A stretch of DNA of 64,000 nucleotides. It comes from Halosaccharopolyspora lacisalsi. Lineage in GTDB: Bacteria > Actinomycetota > Actinomycetes > Mycobacteriales > Pseudonocardiaceae. This document shows, in pieces, positions 8,597-17,447 of this stretch (positions are counted from its first letter, which is position 1; each line of letters opens with the position of its first letter). The position numbers and the translations under genes are program-made. The notes under the pieces were generated by a model. It searched no databases. It saw only the letters and a list, made by a program, of their open reading frames with translations, and was not told where the DNA came from. The DNA is taken from positions 461,501 through 525,500 of the forward strand of contig NZ_JACGWZ010000003.1 in the NCBI RefSeq assembly GCF_014137975.1. The letters run 5' to 3'.

Positions 8597-9505
8597 GATC
8601 ACAAACTCCCTACGCCAACCGGCGGTCTGCCCCGACAGCACCGCCCCACGCTAGCGTGAGCACGAGAACTCTACCCGGCCGTAACCGACGTGGGACGACG
8701 AGGTGGAACCGAACCCGCGGGGTGATCAGCTACGTTTCCGGCGTCACGACCGCGAGCCAGTCAACGACGAGTTGGTCCGCCCCCAGCGGTGGCGCCTTCT
8801 GATCAGAGGAAGTCTCCAGATACGAGGAAGCATCATCCCGGCACCACGATGCGAGCCACGGTCGGTGGCACGACGTCAGGGGGCGAGCCTTCCACGGAAG
8901 TACGATCACGCTGCTCGGACGGGCACAGGCTACTTCCACGGATGGCCTCTCCACCTCGCGTGCTGGCTCACCTGCTTGTGGACGTGCTGTCGTACAGGGC
9001 CGACCGATGAGTCACCCTCGCTTTTCAGCGCCGTCCCGACAGCGCGCTGCGCTGCGTCCTCGTCAGCGAACGGAGTGCTTGCGGAGCGATTCGCGTATGG
9101 AACGGTGCCCGTACCGGATCTCGTGTCATAAGCGAGGAAGCACTGGCATGCACGTCGACCTCGCACATCGGACCCCGAGTGCGGACCGAAGATTCCTCGT
9201 CGTTCAGCGGTAGCCGACCGCGCTGAGTTTTTCGTCCGTGACGAGGAACTCGATCACGACGCGTGTTCCGAGCAGATACTCCTGCGCCGGTTCGGACCGC
9301 ATCCGCGCCAGCAGCAGGCGCGGATCGAGATGATCACTGCTTCATCTGCCGTTCAGCCCCGCCTCACTCCTGCCGGCGAACCTGTTCGTGACGCCAACCG
9401 GAGTAATCCACCCTGCGCTGTTCTCCCGCGATTCGGTCAGGTCCGATGTCCGACCATCGAGCGTCGCGGAGGCACTGCGAAGTGGACCGAACGAAGAGGT
9501 ACCCC
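8597..9505. other. Long non-coding or decayed region, 909 bp
   Basis: No intact gene is supported. Two minus-strand tails look like decayed 3' ends: one ending PPLGADQLVVDWLAVVTPET at about 8730, and one at 9204-9341 described separately. Codon bias is weak elsewhere. Confidence 0.4.
9204..9341 (-). pseudogene. 3' remnant of an unidentified gene
   Basis: A short minus-strand frame reads DPRLLLARMRSEPAQEYLLG followed by TRVVIEFLVTDEKLSAVGYR and a stop. It has strongly coding-like amino-acid composition and third-position GC, but an in-frame stop precedes it after about 45 codons. It looks like the C-terminus of a lost protein. The family is not recognised. Confidence 0.3.
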
Positions 9506-9787
9506 ATGAAAGCGACGCAACTCCCACTGCCGACCCTGCTTCTGGTGCTCGCGGGGGCCAGCGTGATCGTCGGCGATCTGGTCACCCCGCACGGTCGCTC
9601 CCCCTGGCTCGAGATCGGTCTCGGGGTGCTGTTCCTCGGCCTGATGTCGGTGAACTACGAGCTCAGCCAGCGCAGGCGAGAGCTCGATCGCACCTTTCGT
9701 CCCCAAGAGGTCAAGGTGACCGCGGGCGGACACGTGGCGAAAGGTAAGTGGCCCGATGCCGGAGGGCCACTGCCGGCGGACGCGTAA
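9506..9787 (+). CDS. Small two-helix membrane protein
   Basis: A 93-residue protein with two hydrophobic helices (PTLLLVLAGASVIVGDLV and LEIGLGVLFLGLMSVNYELS), then a basic tail with RRRELDRTFRPQEVKVTAGG. No signal-peptide cleavage site is evident, so it probably stays in the membrane. The ATG follows a weak purine-rich GAAGAGG. No family is recognised and neighbours give no hint. Confidence 0.55.
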   Translation: MKATQLPLPTLLLVLAGASVIVGDLVTPHGRSPWLEIGLGVLFLGLMSVNYELSQRRRELDRTFRPQEVKVTAGGHVAKGKWPDAGGPLPADA

Positions 9788-9886
9788 GCCGAAGCGGTCA
9801 CCGAGTACTGCAACACTGGCCGGCGGCCTCGGTGCGTTCGGTGGTGGTCCGACGAGTGGTACTGATCCGGTGGAGACGCGAAAACG

Positions 9887-9944
9887 CGCCCCGCACTCGA
9901 CCGGCCGACCTGGAAAGGCCACCGGGAATGCGGGGCGTCGAGTG
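9887..9944. repeat. Inverted repeat with two competing stems
   Basis: CGCCCCGCA (9887-9895) pairs with TGCGGGGCG (9929-9937). An overlapping CACTCGAC (9894-9901) pairs with GTCGAGTG (9937-9944). The stems are mutually exclusive at their edges. It may be a transcription terminator for the small gene upstream; no T-run follows. Confidence 0.35.
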
Positions 9945-10023
9945 TCCACCACTGGGGGTCAGGCGGACAGCAGCAGAGTACTGATCAACAGCGGGTGTGT
10001 CGAGGGGTGATGAACGATCTTCG

Positions 10024-10597
10024 TTAATCATGCCGTGTTGCGCGGAACGACCGCAGGAGCATGGCGACGAAGACCACCGTCCACGCGGCCAGCGCCAGCC
10101 GGATCTCGTTCTCGCCGAGCGCGGTGAGGACGGGCGCGAGCCTGGTGGTGCCGAGCGCGTGCGTCGCGGCGCCGTACATGCCGAGCGGGAACACGATGCC
10201 CCACCAGGGCGGGGCTTGGCGCACCGGAACCCGGTGAATGACGTGGTGCCACCAGCCCGCGGTCACGAACGCGGGGATCAGCCAGGTACCGAAGCTCCGG
10301 AAAACCACCGTGATCCCGGTAACGAGCTCCCGGGCAGCGGTGACCAGCGATGTCCCGGTCATCCCCGGCGCCGGGGCACCGGCCAGGGTCGTGATGGTGG
10401 TGATACCCATGGCCACCCGGTACGGCCGGGTGAGCTCGACCTCGCAGGTCGTAGAACACCGGTCTGCTGAGCACGAGAGCGCTGGTGAGCCCGTAGAGGA
10501 CCACACCGGTCGACCAGCAGAACACGGCGAGCAGTGCGAAGCACCCCGGCGCGAGGGTCCGCGAGGCTTCGCTGCCGCGATCGGTGTACGTGTTCAT
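10024..10597 (-). pseudogene. TDT/SLAC1-family transporter, truncated and frameshifted
   Basis: Two minus-strand pieces together resemble the C-terminal half of a tellurite-resistance/dicarboxylate transporter (TDT, TehA/SLAC1 fold). The first piece, from ATG 10597, has a helix FALLAVFCWSTGVVLYGLTS and ends at SRPVFYDLR. The second, in another frame, continues VELTRPYRVAMGITTITTLA and runs through several helices to LLRSFRATRHD. Homologues read straight through this junction, so a one-base indel near 10435-10450 is likely. The family is normally about 330-380 residues, and the N-terminal helices are missing. It is probably non-functional. Confidence 0.6.
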
Positions 10598-11018
10598 CGG
10601 GCTCTCCAGGCTTACGGTCGCCGGTATCCGTCGGTACCTGTTTCGGGGGTACCGGAGCCTGGCTGCGGTGGGCGACGCGGGCCGCCGCCGAAACCGGAGC
10701 GGGGACTCCGCCCGAGGACCGGACGAACGGTCACACGCCGAAATCCGCCGATGCGCTCCCGTTCGGGACATACCTGACTCGAAAGAATTAACTTGCCACG
10801 GTGCGTTTTTGGTGAGCAATTCTCGCTTCTTGTTTTCGTGCTTCCAATCGCGGCGGACGCCTTCTCGCGCGCGGTGGAATATGACACCGCGAAAGCCACC
10901 CGCTACGAGGTCAAGATCGTCGATGCTGTATCGATTCTCCCGGCGGGCCGATGCTCGCTGGTTCCCGAGCCTTCGGAGAGGGAAGGTGCCGTACCCGCGA
11001 CCGCGAACGGAGCGATGC
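10598..11018. other. Intergenic region, 421 bp
   Basis: No gene is supported. Base composition is mixed, with an AT-richer patch at 10780-10850. ACGGAG at 11007-11012 is the ribosome site of the next gene. Confidence 0.4.
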
Positions 11019-11411
11019 ATGCAGGATTTCGACCAGTGGCGGCGGCTGGGCAAGCACTGGCACGCCTACAGCGAGAAGCGGGATGAGCAGGGGCAGTCGA
11101 CACGCGTGTCCCGGCTCGCTCGCGAGCCTGACGTCACTCTGTTCAGCCCCAGGTCCGTGGCCGAATGGCTCGCGGACAGGACCCGCGAGCACTCGCCGCG
11201 AACGGCGGTCAAGCTGCTCGGCGAGAACGCCGGATGGGGGCACATGGCCGACGGCAGGCACATCGATCACGACCTGGCCGCGGACGAGAGTACGGCCTCG
11301 CGTGGCGACAGCATCTACGTCTCGATCACCCGGCAGGACGAGCGCACGGACCTCTGGGTGGAGGCGGTCATGGATGAGGAATGTCCGGAGGTGCATCACG
11401 AACAGGAGTGA
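11019..11411 (+). CDS. Hypothetical protein
   Basis: A 130-residue soluble, charged protein starting MQDFDQWRRLGKHWHAYSEK. The ACGGAG ribosome site fits the ATG at 11019. The middle contains RSVAEWLADRTREHSPRTAV, which looks helical, and the C-terminus is acidic (VEAVMDEECPEVHHEQE). No known family is recognised. Nine bases after its stop is a tiny zinc-ribbon frame whose ribosome site lies inside the end of this gene, so the two are probably co-translated. Confidence 0.55.
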   Translation: MQDFDQWRRLGKHWHAYSEKRDEQGQSTRVSRLAREPDVTLFSPRSVAEWLADRTREHSPRTAVKLLGENAGWGHMADGRHIDHDLAADESTASRGDSIYVSITRQDERTDLWVEAVMDEECPEVHHEQE

Positions 11412-11419
11412 CCCTATCG

Positions 11420-11494
11420 ATGTGCCCCACTTGTGGAAGTCCCCTGATTCCCCCCCAGGGCGGTGGAACGCCCAAGTGTCCGAAATGCGGTTAG
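11420..11494 (+). CDS. Zinc-ribbon microprotein (24 aa)
   Basis: A 24-residue frame encodes two perfect zinc knuckles: CPTCG at residues 2-6 and CPKCG at the C-terminus, joined by a proline- and glycine-rich linker (SPLIPPQGGGT). Four cysteines in this spacing make a minimal rubredoxin-like zinc ribbon. CAGGAG at 11404-11408, overlapping the end of the preceding gene, can serve as ribosome site. Knuckles retained at both ends in so short a frame argue against chance. Function unknown; such ribbons often act as nucleic-acid or partner-binding adaptors. Confidence 0.5.
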   Translation: MCPTCGSPLIPPQGGGTPKCPKCG

Positions 11495-11534
11495 CCAAGC
11501 GGTTGGTGCTGTTTTACGAACGCGAGCGGGCGGG

Positions 11535-11565
11535 GCCGGTCGGCACCAGTGCGGTGCCGACCGGC
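11535..11565. terminator. Terminator hairpin between convergent genes
   Basis: A perfect 13-bp stem, GCCGGTCGGCACC with GGTGCCGACCGGC, has a 5-nt loop and lies 6 bp beyond the pobA stop. No T-run follows, as is common in actinobacteria. Confidence 0.7.
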
Positions 11566-11571
11566 GCGGGT

Positions 11572-12747
11572 TCAGATGCTGGCGAGTCCCACGTAGTTCT
11601 CGGCCAGGGTGGTCGCCGCCGACGGCGAGTGCAGCAGGTACTCGAACTGGGAACGCTGGAGTCGCCGGTCGAACGCGGCGTCCGGTCCTTCGAAGCGGTG
11701 CGTCATGGAGGTCATCCACCACGAGAAGTGCTGAACCCTCCAGACTCGACGCAGGCAGTCCTCGGAGTAGGTGTCGAGTCCGGTCGTGCTGCCGGTGCCG
11801 TAGAAGTCGGTGACCGCGCGGGCCAGTCTTTCCACGTCGGACACCGCGAGGTTGAGCCCCTTGGCCCCGGTGGGCGGAACGATGTGTGCGGCGTCCCCGG
11901 CGAGGAACAAGCGACCGTAGCGCATGGGCTCGGCGACGAAGCTGCGTAATGCCGTGACGCTCTTGTCGATGATCGGGCCCTCCTGGAGGGTCCATCCCGG
12001 ACTGCCGAGCCGGGTCTGCAACTCCGCCCAGATCCGCTCGTCCGGCCACTGCTCGATCGGATCGTTCGGGTCGCACTGCAGGTACAGCCGGCTCAGTTCG
12101 GGTGAGCGCAGGCTGTGCAGGGCGAAGCCGTTCTCGTGGTTGGAGTAGATCAGCTCCTCGGTGGATGGCGGTACCGTCGCCAGGATGCCCAACCACCCGA
12201 AGGGGTAGACGCGCTCGTAGACGCTGAGGGACTCGGCGGGAATCGCCTGTCGGCACGGGCCGTGGAACCCGTCGCACCCGACGAGGAAATCACACGTCAG
12301 TTCCTGCGTGCGGCCTTCGTGGGTGTAGTGGACCACCGGCCGCTCCGTGTCGATCTTGTCGACGGTGAGGTCGTCGACCTCGAACAGCACCTCCCCGCCG
12401 TCGCGTTGGCGCCGCTCGGTGAGGTCCTTGACCACCTCGCGCTGGCTGTAGACGGTCACGGTCCGGCCGCCGGTGAGGTCGCTCAGCGGGATGCGGTGGC
12501 GCTCACCGTCGAACTGGATGTTCACACCGTGGTGCACGTCGCCCTCGCGGTCCAGTCGTTCACCGACCCCGGACTCGCGCAGCAGGTCGACCGTTCCCTG
12601 CTCCAGGATTCCGGCGCGGACGCGTTGCTGGACGTGTTCCTGGCTGCGGCGTTCCAGGACGACCGAGTCGATGCCCTGCAGGTGCAGCAGGTGCGACAGC
12701 AGCGTTCCTGCTGGTCCCGCTCCCACGATCGCGACCTGGGTGTGCAT
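11572..12747 (-). CDS. pobA: 4-hydroxybenzoate 3-monooxygenase
   Basis: A flavoprotein hydroxylase converting 4-hydroxybenzoate to protocatechuate with NAD(P)H and oxygen, the entry step to the beta-ketoadipate pathway. The 391-residue product has the N-terminal FAD site VAIVGAGPAGTLLSHLLH, the DG motif CDGFHGPCRQ near 160, and the GD motif LAGDAAHIVPPTGAKGLN near 285; the length fits PobA. The ATG is preceded by GAAGGAG. No protocatechuate pathway genes or PobR regulator are nearby, so the rest of the route must be elsewhere. Confidence 0.93.
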   Translation of the reverse strand: MHTQVAIVGAGPAGTLLSHLLHLQGIDSVVLERRSQEHVQQRVRAGILEQGTVDLLRESGVGERLDREGDVHHGVNIQFDGERHRIPLSDLTGGRTVTVYSQREVVKDLTERRQRDGGEVLFEVDDLTVDKIDTERPVVHYTHEGRTQELTCDFLVGCDGFHGPCRQAIPAESLSVYERVYPFGWLGILATVPPSTEELIYSNHENGFALHSLRSPELSRLYLQCDPNDPIEQWPDERIWAELQTRLGSPGWTLQEGPIIDKSVTALRSFVAEPMRYGRLFLAGDAAHIVPPTGAKGLNLAVSDVERLARAVTDFYGTGSTTGLDTYSEDCLRRVWRVQHFSWWMTSMTHRFEGPDAAFDRRLQRSQFEYLLHSPSAATTLAENYVGLASI

Positions 12748-12932
12748 CCGTTGCTCCTTCTTCGTCGGTAGTGACCTGAGCCTCTCAGGGTGAGCGGTGC
12801 AGGACACGACCCCAAGCTTCTGCCCAGTGGAAGTCACGGCACGAAACTTCGGTGGCCACGAGGCCGCCCGTTCGCGAGGTGCTCAATTGGTGACGATGCG
12901 TGTCAAGTGCTCCCGGAGTCGTACTGGCGGCT

Positions 12933-12938
12933 TATGCT
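12933..12938 (+). promoter_or_regulatory. -10 element of toxin-antitoxin promoter
   Basis: TATGCT lies 9 nt before the first GTG of the antitoxin-like gene. No ribosome site lies between, consistent with a leaderless transcript. Confidence 0.4.
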
Positions 12939-12947
12939 GACCGCGCG

Positions 12948-13304
12948 GTGGTGAAGAAACCGAGCATCTCGTTGGACGAAGAAGTCGCCGACAAGGCCAC
13001 GCAGGCGGCCGAACGCGATGGCATGTCCTTGTCGGCATGGCTGTCCAGGGCGGCCGAGCAGGCAGCGGGACGGGACGCGGCGCGGGCGGCGGTTCAGGAG
13101 TACTTCGAGGAATTCGGAGAGCCTGACGCGGAGACCGTCGCTGCTGTGGAACACGAGCTGGAGCAGGCAGGGTTCTGGCAGCCGCCCGCCCCGGACCATG
13201 AACAAAAGCGATTGGCAGCTCCGGCGATGCTGTCAGCACCGTTTCAGGGAACAGAGTCGCAGGAAACAGAGTGGCACGAGACAGGGGAGCGGCTTGCCGG
13301 ATGA
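12948..13304 (+). CDS. VapB-like antitoxin
   Basis: A 118-residue acidic protein beginning VVKKPSISLDEEVADKATQ, a ribbon-helix-helix-like N-terminus typical of actinobacterial VapB-type antitoxins paired with PIN toxins. An alanine-rich helix (LSAWLSRAAEQAAGRDAARA) follows, then an EYFEEFGEPDAETVAAVEHE segment that normally wraps the toxin. The last ~35 residues are extra and rich in Glu, Gln and Thr. The start is either of two consecutive GTG codons. Its stop overlaps the toxin start (ATGA), so the pair is coupled and probably autorepressed. Confidence 0.7.
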   Translation: MVKKPSISLDEEVADKATQAAERDGMSLSAWLSRAAEQAAGRDAARAAVQEYFEEFGEPDAETVAAVEHELEQAGFWQPPAPDHEQKRLAAPAMLSAPFQGTESQETEWHETGERLAG

Positions 13305-13696
13305 ATGCCAGGTTCGATCTCGTGCTCGACGTCGGGGTGCCGATCAAGGTCGAGTCACTGCCGAACGGTGCCGTGATTCAGCGGATACCGAGGACTCTTG
13401 AGACCGGTCGTGACATCTTCTTGCCCGCTGTCGCTTTCGCTCAGGTGTGGCGCCAAGATCCTCGGCAGTATCCGATGCACAAACTCCGCAAGACTTCTCG
13501 GGTGGTGCCGTTCACCGAGGAGACCGCAGTCTCGGTGGGTCGTTTGTTGCGCCTGAGCGGCACCAGTGACGTGGTGGATGCGGCGGTGGTGGTCGCCGCG
13601 ATCGAGCACGACGCGACCGTGGTGACTTCAGACCCCGCCGACTTGTCCAAACTCGCTGGCGCCGTCGGCTTTCCCCTGCCGTTGATCGAGGCCTGA
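13301..13696 (+). CDS. PIN-domain toxin (VapC-like)
   Basis: A 131-residue PIN-domain protein, expected to be a metal-dependent RNase held inactive by the preceding antitoxin. Visible PIN features are an N-terminal Asp (FDLVLDVG), the central LPAVAFAQVWRQDPRQ helix, the acidic pair in GTSDVVDAAVVVAAI, and TSDPADLSKLA near the C-terminus. The usual N-terminal DAGALIALE segment is changed here (DVGVPIKVES), so the second acidic residue is displaced. The stretch after it is unlike relatives, and activity is therefore uncertain. Confidence 0.7.
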   Translation: MNARFDLVLDVGVPIKVESLPNGAVIQRIPRTLETGRDIFLPAVAFAQVWRQDPRQYPMHKLRKTSRVVPFTEETAVSVGRLLRLSGTSDVVDAAVVVAAIEHDATVVTSDPADLSKLAGAVGFPLPLIEA

Positions 13697-13702
13697 CCGG
13701 TA

Positions 13703-13912
13703 TCAGCAGCACCGCGCCCCGGGATCGCGGTCCCCGCGGTCGATGTGCCGGCGCCAGAACTCGCGCTCGCCGAGCGGCTGTTCGTCGGGGTGATGGATCC
13801 GGTGATGCTCGAGATAGCGCTCGTAGGCCGTTTCCCCGACGACGCCACGAGCGATCTGCCAGGCTGCGCGCAGACCAGCGCGCAGCCTGGACAACATCGC
13901 AGGCGAACTCAA
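13703..13912 (-). CDS. ybdD: YbdD/YjiX family small protein
   Basis: A 69-residue YbdD/YjiX-type protein with the signature ETAYERYLEHHRIHHPDEQP then GEREFWRRHID. These small proteins are almost always encoded directly after CstA-type transporters and in E. coli are needed for pyruvate uptake by BtsT/CstA. The frame opens with TTG overlapping the cstA stop (TTGA), which suggests coupling; an internal ATG at 13897 is an alternative start. It ends a few bases from the convergent toxin gene. Confidence 0.8.
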   Translation of the reverse strand: MSSPAMLSRLRAGLRAAWQIARGVVGETAYERYLEHHRIHHPDEQPLGEREFWRRHIDRGDRDPGARCC

Positions 13913-16119
13913 CTACCGGCTCCGACCGTTTCCTGCTCCTGCTCCTGCTCGGCGTGCTCTCGCCGGATCCGACGTTCCTCGGCGGTCGGAATCAGACCGG
14001 AGGGCGCCCACCGCTGCGACTCCTCGTAGGGCGCCTCGGTGCTGGTGGGCGGTTCGTTTCCGCGCAGCGCCTTGACCCAGACCCGCATCGCGTCCACGAG
14101 GACGACGATGATCAGCAGGGCGAACAGGATGCTCAGCACGCCGTCGAGGGTGCTGTTGAACACCACTTGGTGCATGTCCTCGAGGCTCTTGGCCGAGCCC
14201 AGGTTCGTGCGTCCCTCCTCGATGGCGGTCTGGTACTGGGCGCGCTGGGCGAAGAAGCCGATGTCGGGATCGGCGGAGAAGACCTTCTGCCAGCTCGCCG
14301 AGAGCGTGACGGCGATGTCCCAGGCCAGGGGCACCAGTGTGACCCAGGCGTACCTGGCCCGGCCGCTCTTGATCAGGATCGTGGTGCCCACGGTGAGGGC
14401 GACGGCGGCCAACAGCTGGTTGGCGATGCCGAACAGCGGGAATAGCTGGTTGATGCCCCCGAGCGGATCGTTGACCCCGGCCCACAGGAAGTAGCCCCAG
14501 CCGGCGACCATCAGCCCGCTGGAGATCCAGATCCCCGGCTTCCAGCTCACGTCGCCGAACTTCTTCCAGACGTTGCCGATGGTGTCCTGCAACATGAACC
14601 GCCCCACGCGGGTACCGGCGTCCACGGTGGTCAGGATGAACAGCGCCTCGAACATGACCGCGAAGTGGTACCAGAACGCCCGCAGGGAATCGCCCCCGAC
14701 CACGTCGGAGAACACCTGCGACAGGCCCAGCGCCAAGGTGGGGGCACCTCCGCTGCGGCCGACCAGGGTCTCCTCCTCGACGGCGGCGGCTGCCGCGGCC
14801 AACTGGTCGGGCGTGATCTGGAAACCGATCCCGGCCACGGCCTGCGAGGCCGACCGCAGCGTCTCACCCAGTACGGGATCGGGCATGTTCATCGCGTAGT
14901 ACAGCGCCGGGTCGATGATGCACGCCGCCGCCAGGGCCATGATCGCCACGAACGACTCGGTGAGCATCCCGCCGTAGCCGAGGATCCGAACCTGGGACTC
15001 CTTCTCGACCAGTTTCGGCGTCGTGCCCGAGGACACCAGTGCGTGGAAGCCGGAGAGCGCACCGCAGGCGATCGTGATGAACACGAACGGGAACAGCGAT
15101 CCCGCGGTCACCGGCCCCTGACCGTTCATCGCGAACTCGGTCACGGCCGGGAACCGCATGACCGGCATCGCGATCACCACGGACACGGCGAGCATCACGA
15201 TCACGCCGACTTTCATGAAGGTGCTGAGGTAGTCACGCGGAGCCAGCAGCATCCACACCGGCAGCACCGAGGCGACGAAACCGTAGATGATCAGGGAGAA
15301 GGTGATCTGGTTGCCGGTGAGGGTGAACGCTTCCGCCAGCGCGGAGTCGGCGATCCAACCGCCGCCGATGATGCTCAGCAGCAACAGGGCGATACCGATC
15401 ACCGAGGTCTCGATGATCCTGCCCGGGCGCAGGTAGCGCAGGTAGCAGCCCATGAACAGCGCGATCGGAATGGTCATCCCGATGGAGAAGGCACCCCACG
15501 GCGAGTCCTCCAGCGCGCCCACGACCACCAGCGCCAGCACCGCCAGCAGGATGATCATGATGGCGAGTACGGCGATCAGCGCGGCCGCACCGCCGACCGG
15601 GCCGATCTCCTCCCTGGCCATCTGGCCGATGCTGCGGCCGTTGCGCCGGGTGGAGAAGAACAGCACCACCATGTCCTGCACGGCCCCGGCGAAGATGACC
15701 CCGACGATGATCCAGATCGTGCCGGGCAGGTACCCCATCTGGGCCGCCAGCACCGGCCCCACCAGGGGACCCGCTCCCGCGATCGCCGCGAAGTGGTGAC
15801 CGAACAGCACCCTGCGATCGGTCGGCTGGAAGTCGGTGGCGTTGTCGAACCGCTCGGCTGGTGTCGCTCGGTTGTCGTCCACGCGCAACACGCGGCGTGC
15901 GATGAAGCGCGCGTAGAAGCGGTAGGCGATGGCGTAGGAGGCCACCGCGGCGAAGACCAGCCACGCCGCCGAGAGCTCCTCCCCGCGACTGAGCGCGAGT
16001 AACCCCCAGGCGACCGCCCCGAAGACCGCCACGAGTGCCCAGACGACGATCTCGCCGGGACTCATCCTTCGTTTTCTCGACGTCTCTTTCGTCGACGTCG
16101 CTTCCGTCGTTTCTGCCAC
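13909..16119 (-). CDS. cstA: Carbon starvation protein A (pyruvate/peptide transporter)
   Basis: A 736-residue polytopic membrane transporter of the CstA/BtsT family, known to import pyruvate or peptides during carbon limitation. A cytoplasmic N-terminus (KETSRKRR) precedes about 16 hydrophobic helices. Family blocks are present: RRVLFGHHFAAIAGAGPLVG near 105, DMVVLFFSTRRNGRSIGQ, and DAGTRVGRFMLQD near 530. The cytoplasmic tail is charged. It forms a two-gene unit with ybdD. A start further upstream is possible but the ATG gives the normal length. Confidence 0.95.
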   Translation of the reverse strand: MAETTEATSTKETSRKRRMSPGEIVVWALVAVFGAVAWGLLALSRGEELSAAWLVFAAVASYAIAYRFYARFIARRVLRVDDNRATPAERFDNATDFQPTDRRVLFGHHFAAIAGAGPLVGPVLAAQMGYLPGTIWIIVGVIFAGAVQDMVVLFFSTRRNGRSIGQMAREEIGPVGGAAALIAVLAIMIILLAVLALVVVGALEDSPWGAFSIGMTIPIALFMGCYLRYLRPGRIIETSVIGIALLLLSIIGGGWIADSALAEAFTLTGNQITFSLIIYGFVASVLPVWMLLAPRDYLSTFMKVGVIVMLAVSVVIAMPVMRFPAVTEFAMNGQGPVTAGSLFPFVFITIACGALSGFHALVSSGTTPKLVEKESQVRILGYGGMLTESFVAIMALAAACIIDPALYYAMNMPDPVLGETLRSASQAVAGIGFQITPDQLAAAAAAVEEETLVGRSGGAPTLALGLSQVFSDVVGGDSLRAFWYHFAVMFEALFILTTVDAGTRVGRFMLQDTIGNVWKKFGDVSWKPGIWISSGLMVAGWGYFLWAGVNDPLGGINQLFPLFGIANQLLAAVALTVGTTILIKSGRARYAWVTLVPLAWDIAVTLSASWQKVFSADPDIGFFAQRAQYQTAIEEGRTNLGSAKSLEDMHQVVFNSTLDGVLSILFALLIIVVLVDAMRVWVKALRGNEPPTSTEAPYEESQRWAPSGLIPTAEERRIRREHAEQEQEQETVGAGS

Positions 16120-16331
16120 CGCGCCCGGTCTCCTTCAATGTCCACACAGCCGTGCGATCAACCGCACGACCGTCAAGAGGATCGACTTCACGGGCCCGGT
16201 TGTCCAGTCCTTCGGGCGGGTTCACCATCATGCGGGAGAAGCGGAGGCATGCGTGTCCGGCGAAGCACCAGGTGTGTCCGGTGGGAGCGTGGTGGCCCGC
16301 CCGGCGACGTGACCACCACGCGGATGTGTTC

Positions 16332-17150
16332 CTACCCGCGGATGAGGCCGCTCATCCGGTCGAGCTGCCGCAGGGTCTCGTCGCGTGGCTCGGTCGGCAG
16401 GGAGAACAGGATCCGGTCGACTCCGGCCCGTTCGTACTCGTCGACGCTGGCGGGATCGTCCGGAGCCGCGTACAGCGAGACGGGGACGCGCCACCCGGCT
16501 TGGTCCCGGACCTGCTTGATCTGCTCTGCGAGGTTCTCGGTTCCGGCGCGGGGCAGCCACCCACCGCCGTACTCGGCCACGCGGGCGAACGAACGCGCGC
16601 TCTCCCCGCCGACGTAGATCGGCGGGTGCGGTTGCTGCACCGGCTTGGGCCAGGAGTAGATGGGATCGAAGTCGACGTGTTCGCCGTGGAACTGGGCCTC
16701 CTGCTGGGACCAGATCGCGCGCATGGCGCGGATCCGTTCGTCCATCAGAGCGCCCCGGCGGGCCGGGTTGGTGCCGTGGTTGCGCATTTCCTCGCGGTTC
16801 CATCCCGCGCCGACCCCGAAGATCACGCGTCCCCCGGAAACGTGATCGAGGCTGGCGACCTCCTTGGCCGTGACGATGGGATCACGTTCGATGATCAGGG
16901 CGATCCCGGTGGCCACCAGCAGGTTCTCGGTCGCCGTCGCCGCCGCGGTCAGGCTCACGAACGGATCCAGCGTGCGGTAGTAGATCCGGGGCAGGGGTTC
17001 GCCACCGGGGTAGGGGGTTTCGCGACTGGTGGGGATGTGGGTGTGCTCGGCGAGGAACAGCGAGTCGAAGCCGCGATCCTCCGCGGCCTTGCCGAGTTCG
17101 GCGGGGGCGATGCCCTCGTCGGTGACGAATGTGGAGATTCCGAACTTCAT
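16332..17150 (-). CDS. LLM-class F420-dependent oxidoreductase
   Basis: A 272-residue luciferase-like (TIM-barrel) oxidoreductase of the F420-dependent LLM group common in actinobacteria. Diagnostic stretches are MKFGISTFVTDEG, a second-strand FDSLFLAEHTHIPTS, ATGIALIIERDPIVTAKEVA, and LDHVSGGRVIFGVGAGWNRE, which line the cofactor site. The substrate cannot be predicted. It lies upstream of cstA on the same strand with a 212-bp gap, so it is probably transcribed separately. Confidence 0.88.
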   Translation of the reverse strand: MKFGISTFVTDEGIAPAELGKAAEDRGFDSLFLAEHTHIPTSRETPYPGGEPLPRIYYRTLDPFVSLTAAATATENLLVATGIALIIERDPIVTAKEVASLDHVSGGRVIFGVGAGWNREEMRNHGTNPARRGALMDERIRAMRAIWSQQEAQFHGEHVDFDPIYSWPKPVQQPHPPIYVGGESARSFARVAEYGGGWLPRAGTENLAEQIKQVRDQAGWRVPVSLYAAPDDPASVDEYERAGVDRILFSLPTEPRDETLRQLDRMSGLIRG

Positions 17151-17447
17151 CCGAGATCGGCCCTACCCGCTCCCGAGAACCGGGCAGGAGCCTTCCCTCC
17201 TCACGAGCTTCTCGCGGGACACTACTGGAGACCTTGCCGTACCGACACTAGAGCAAGCCACCCCGCAGGACCCGCTGGAGTGTGTGGTCCTGTTCGGACA
17301 ACGCTGTCCGTGATCGGTTATTCCGGAGCGGTCCGTCCGAACCGGACGGCATCGGTGTCGATGCCGGTACCGTCAGCCGTCGGCGGCACTGGTTGAATGG
17401 AAAAAAGTGGATGTCGGTTGCCAACCTGAAAGGGGGTCTCGGGCGTC
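17151..17447. other. Intergenic region between divergent genes
   Basis: Nearly 300 bp hold the promoters of the oxidoreductase and of the sigma-factor operon. CCGTCC and GGACGG form a short dyad around 17335-17351. AAAGGGGG near 17430 is a strong ribosome site for the short frame that starts at 17448. Confidence 0.4.

Noticed and set aside
14665-16002. 445-codon plus-strand frame opposite cstA
   Set aside because: His/Arg/Asp-rich shadow of transmembrane codons of cstA; no domain.
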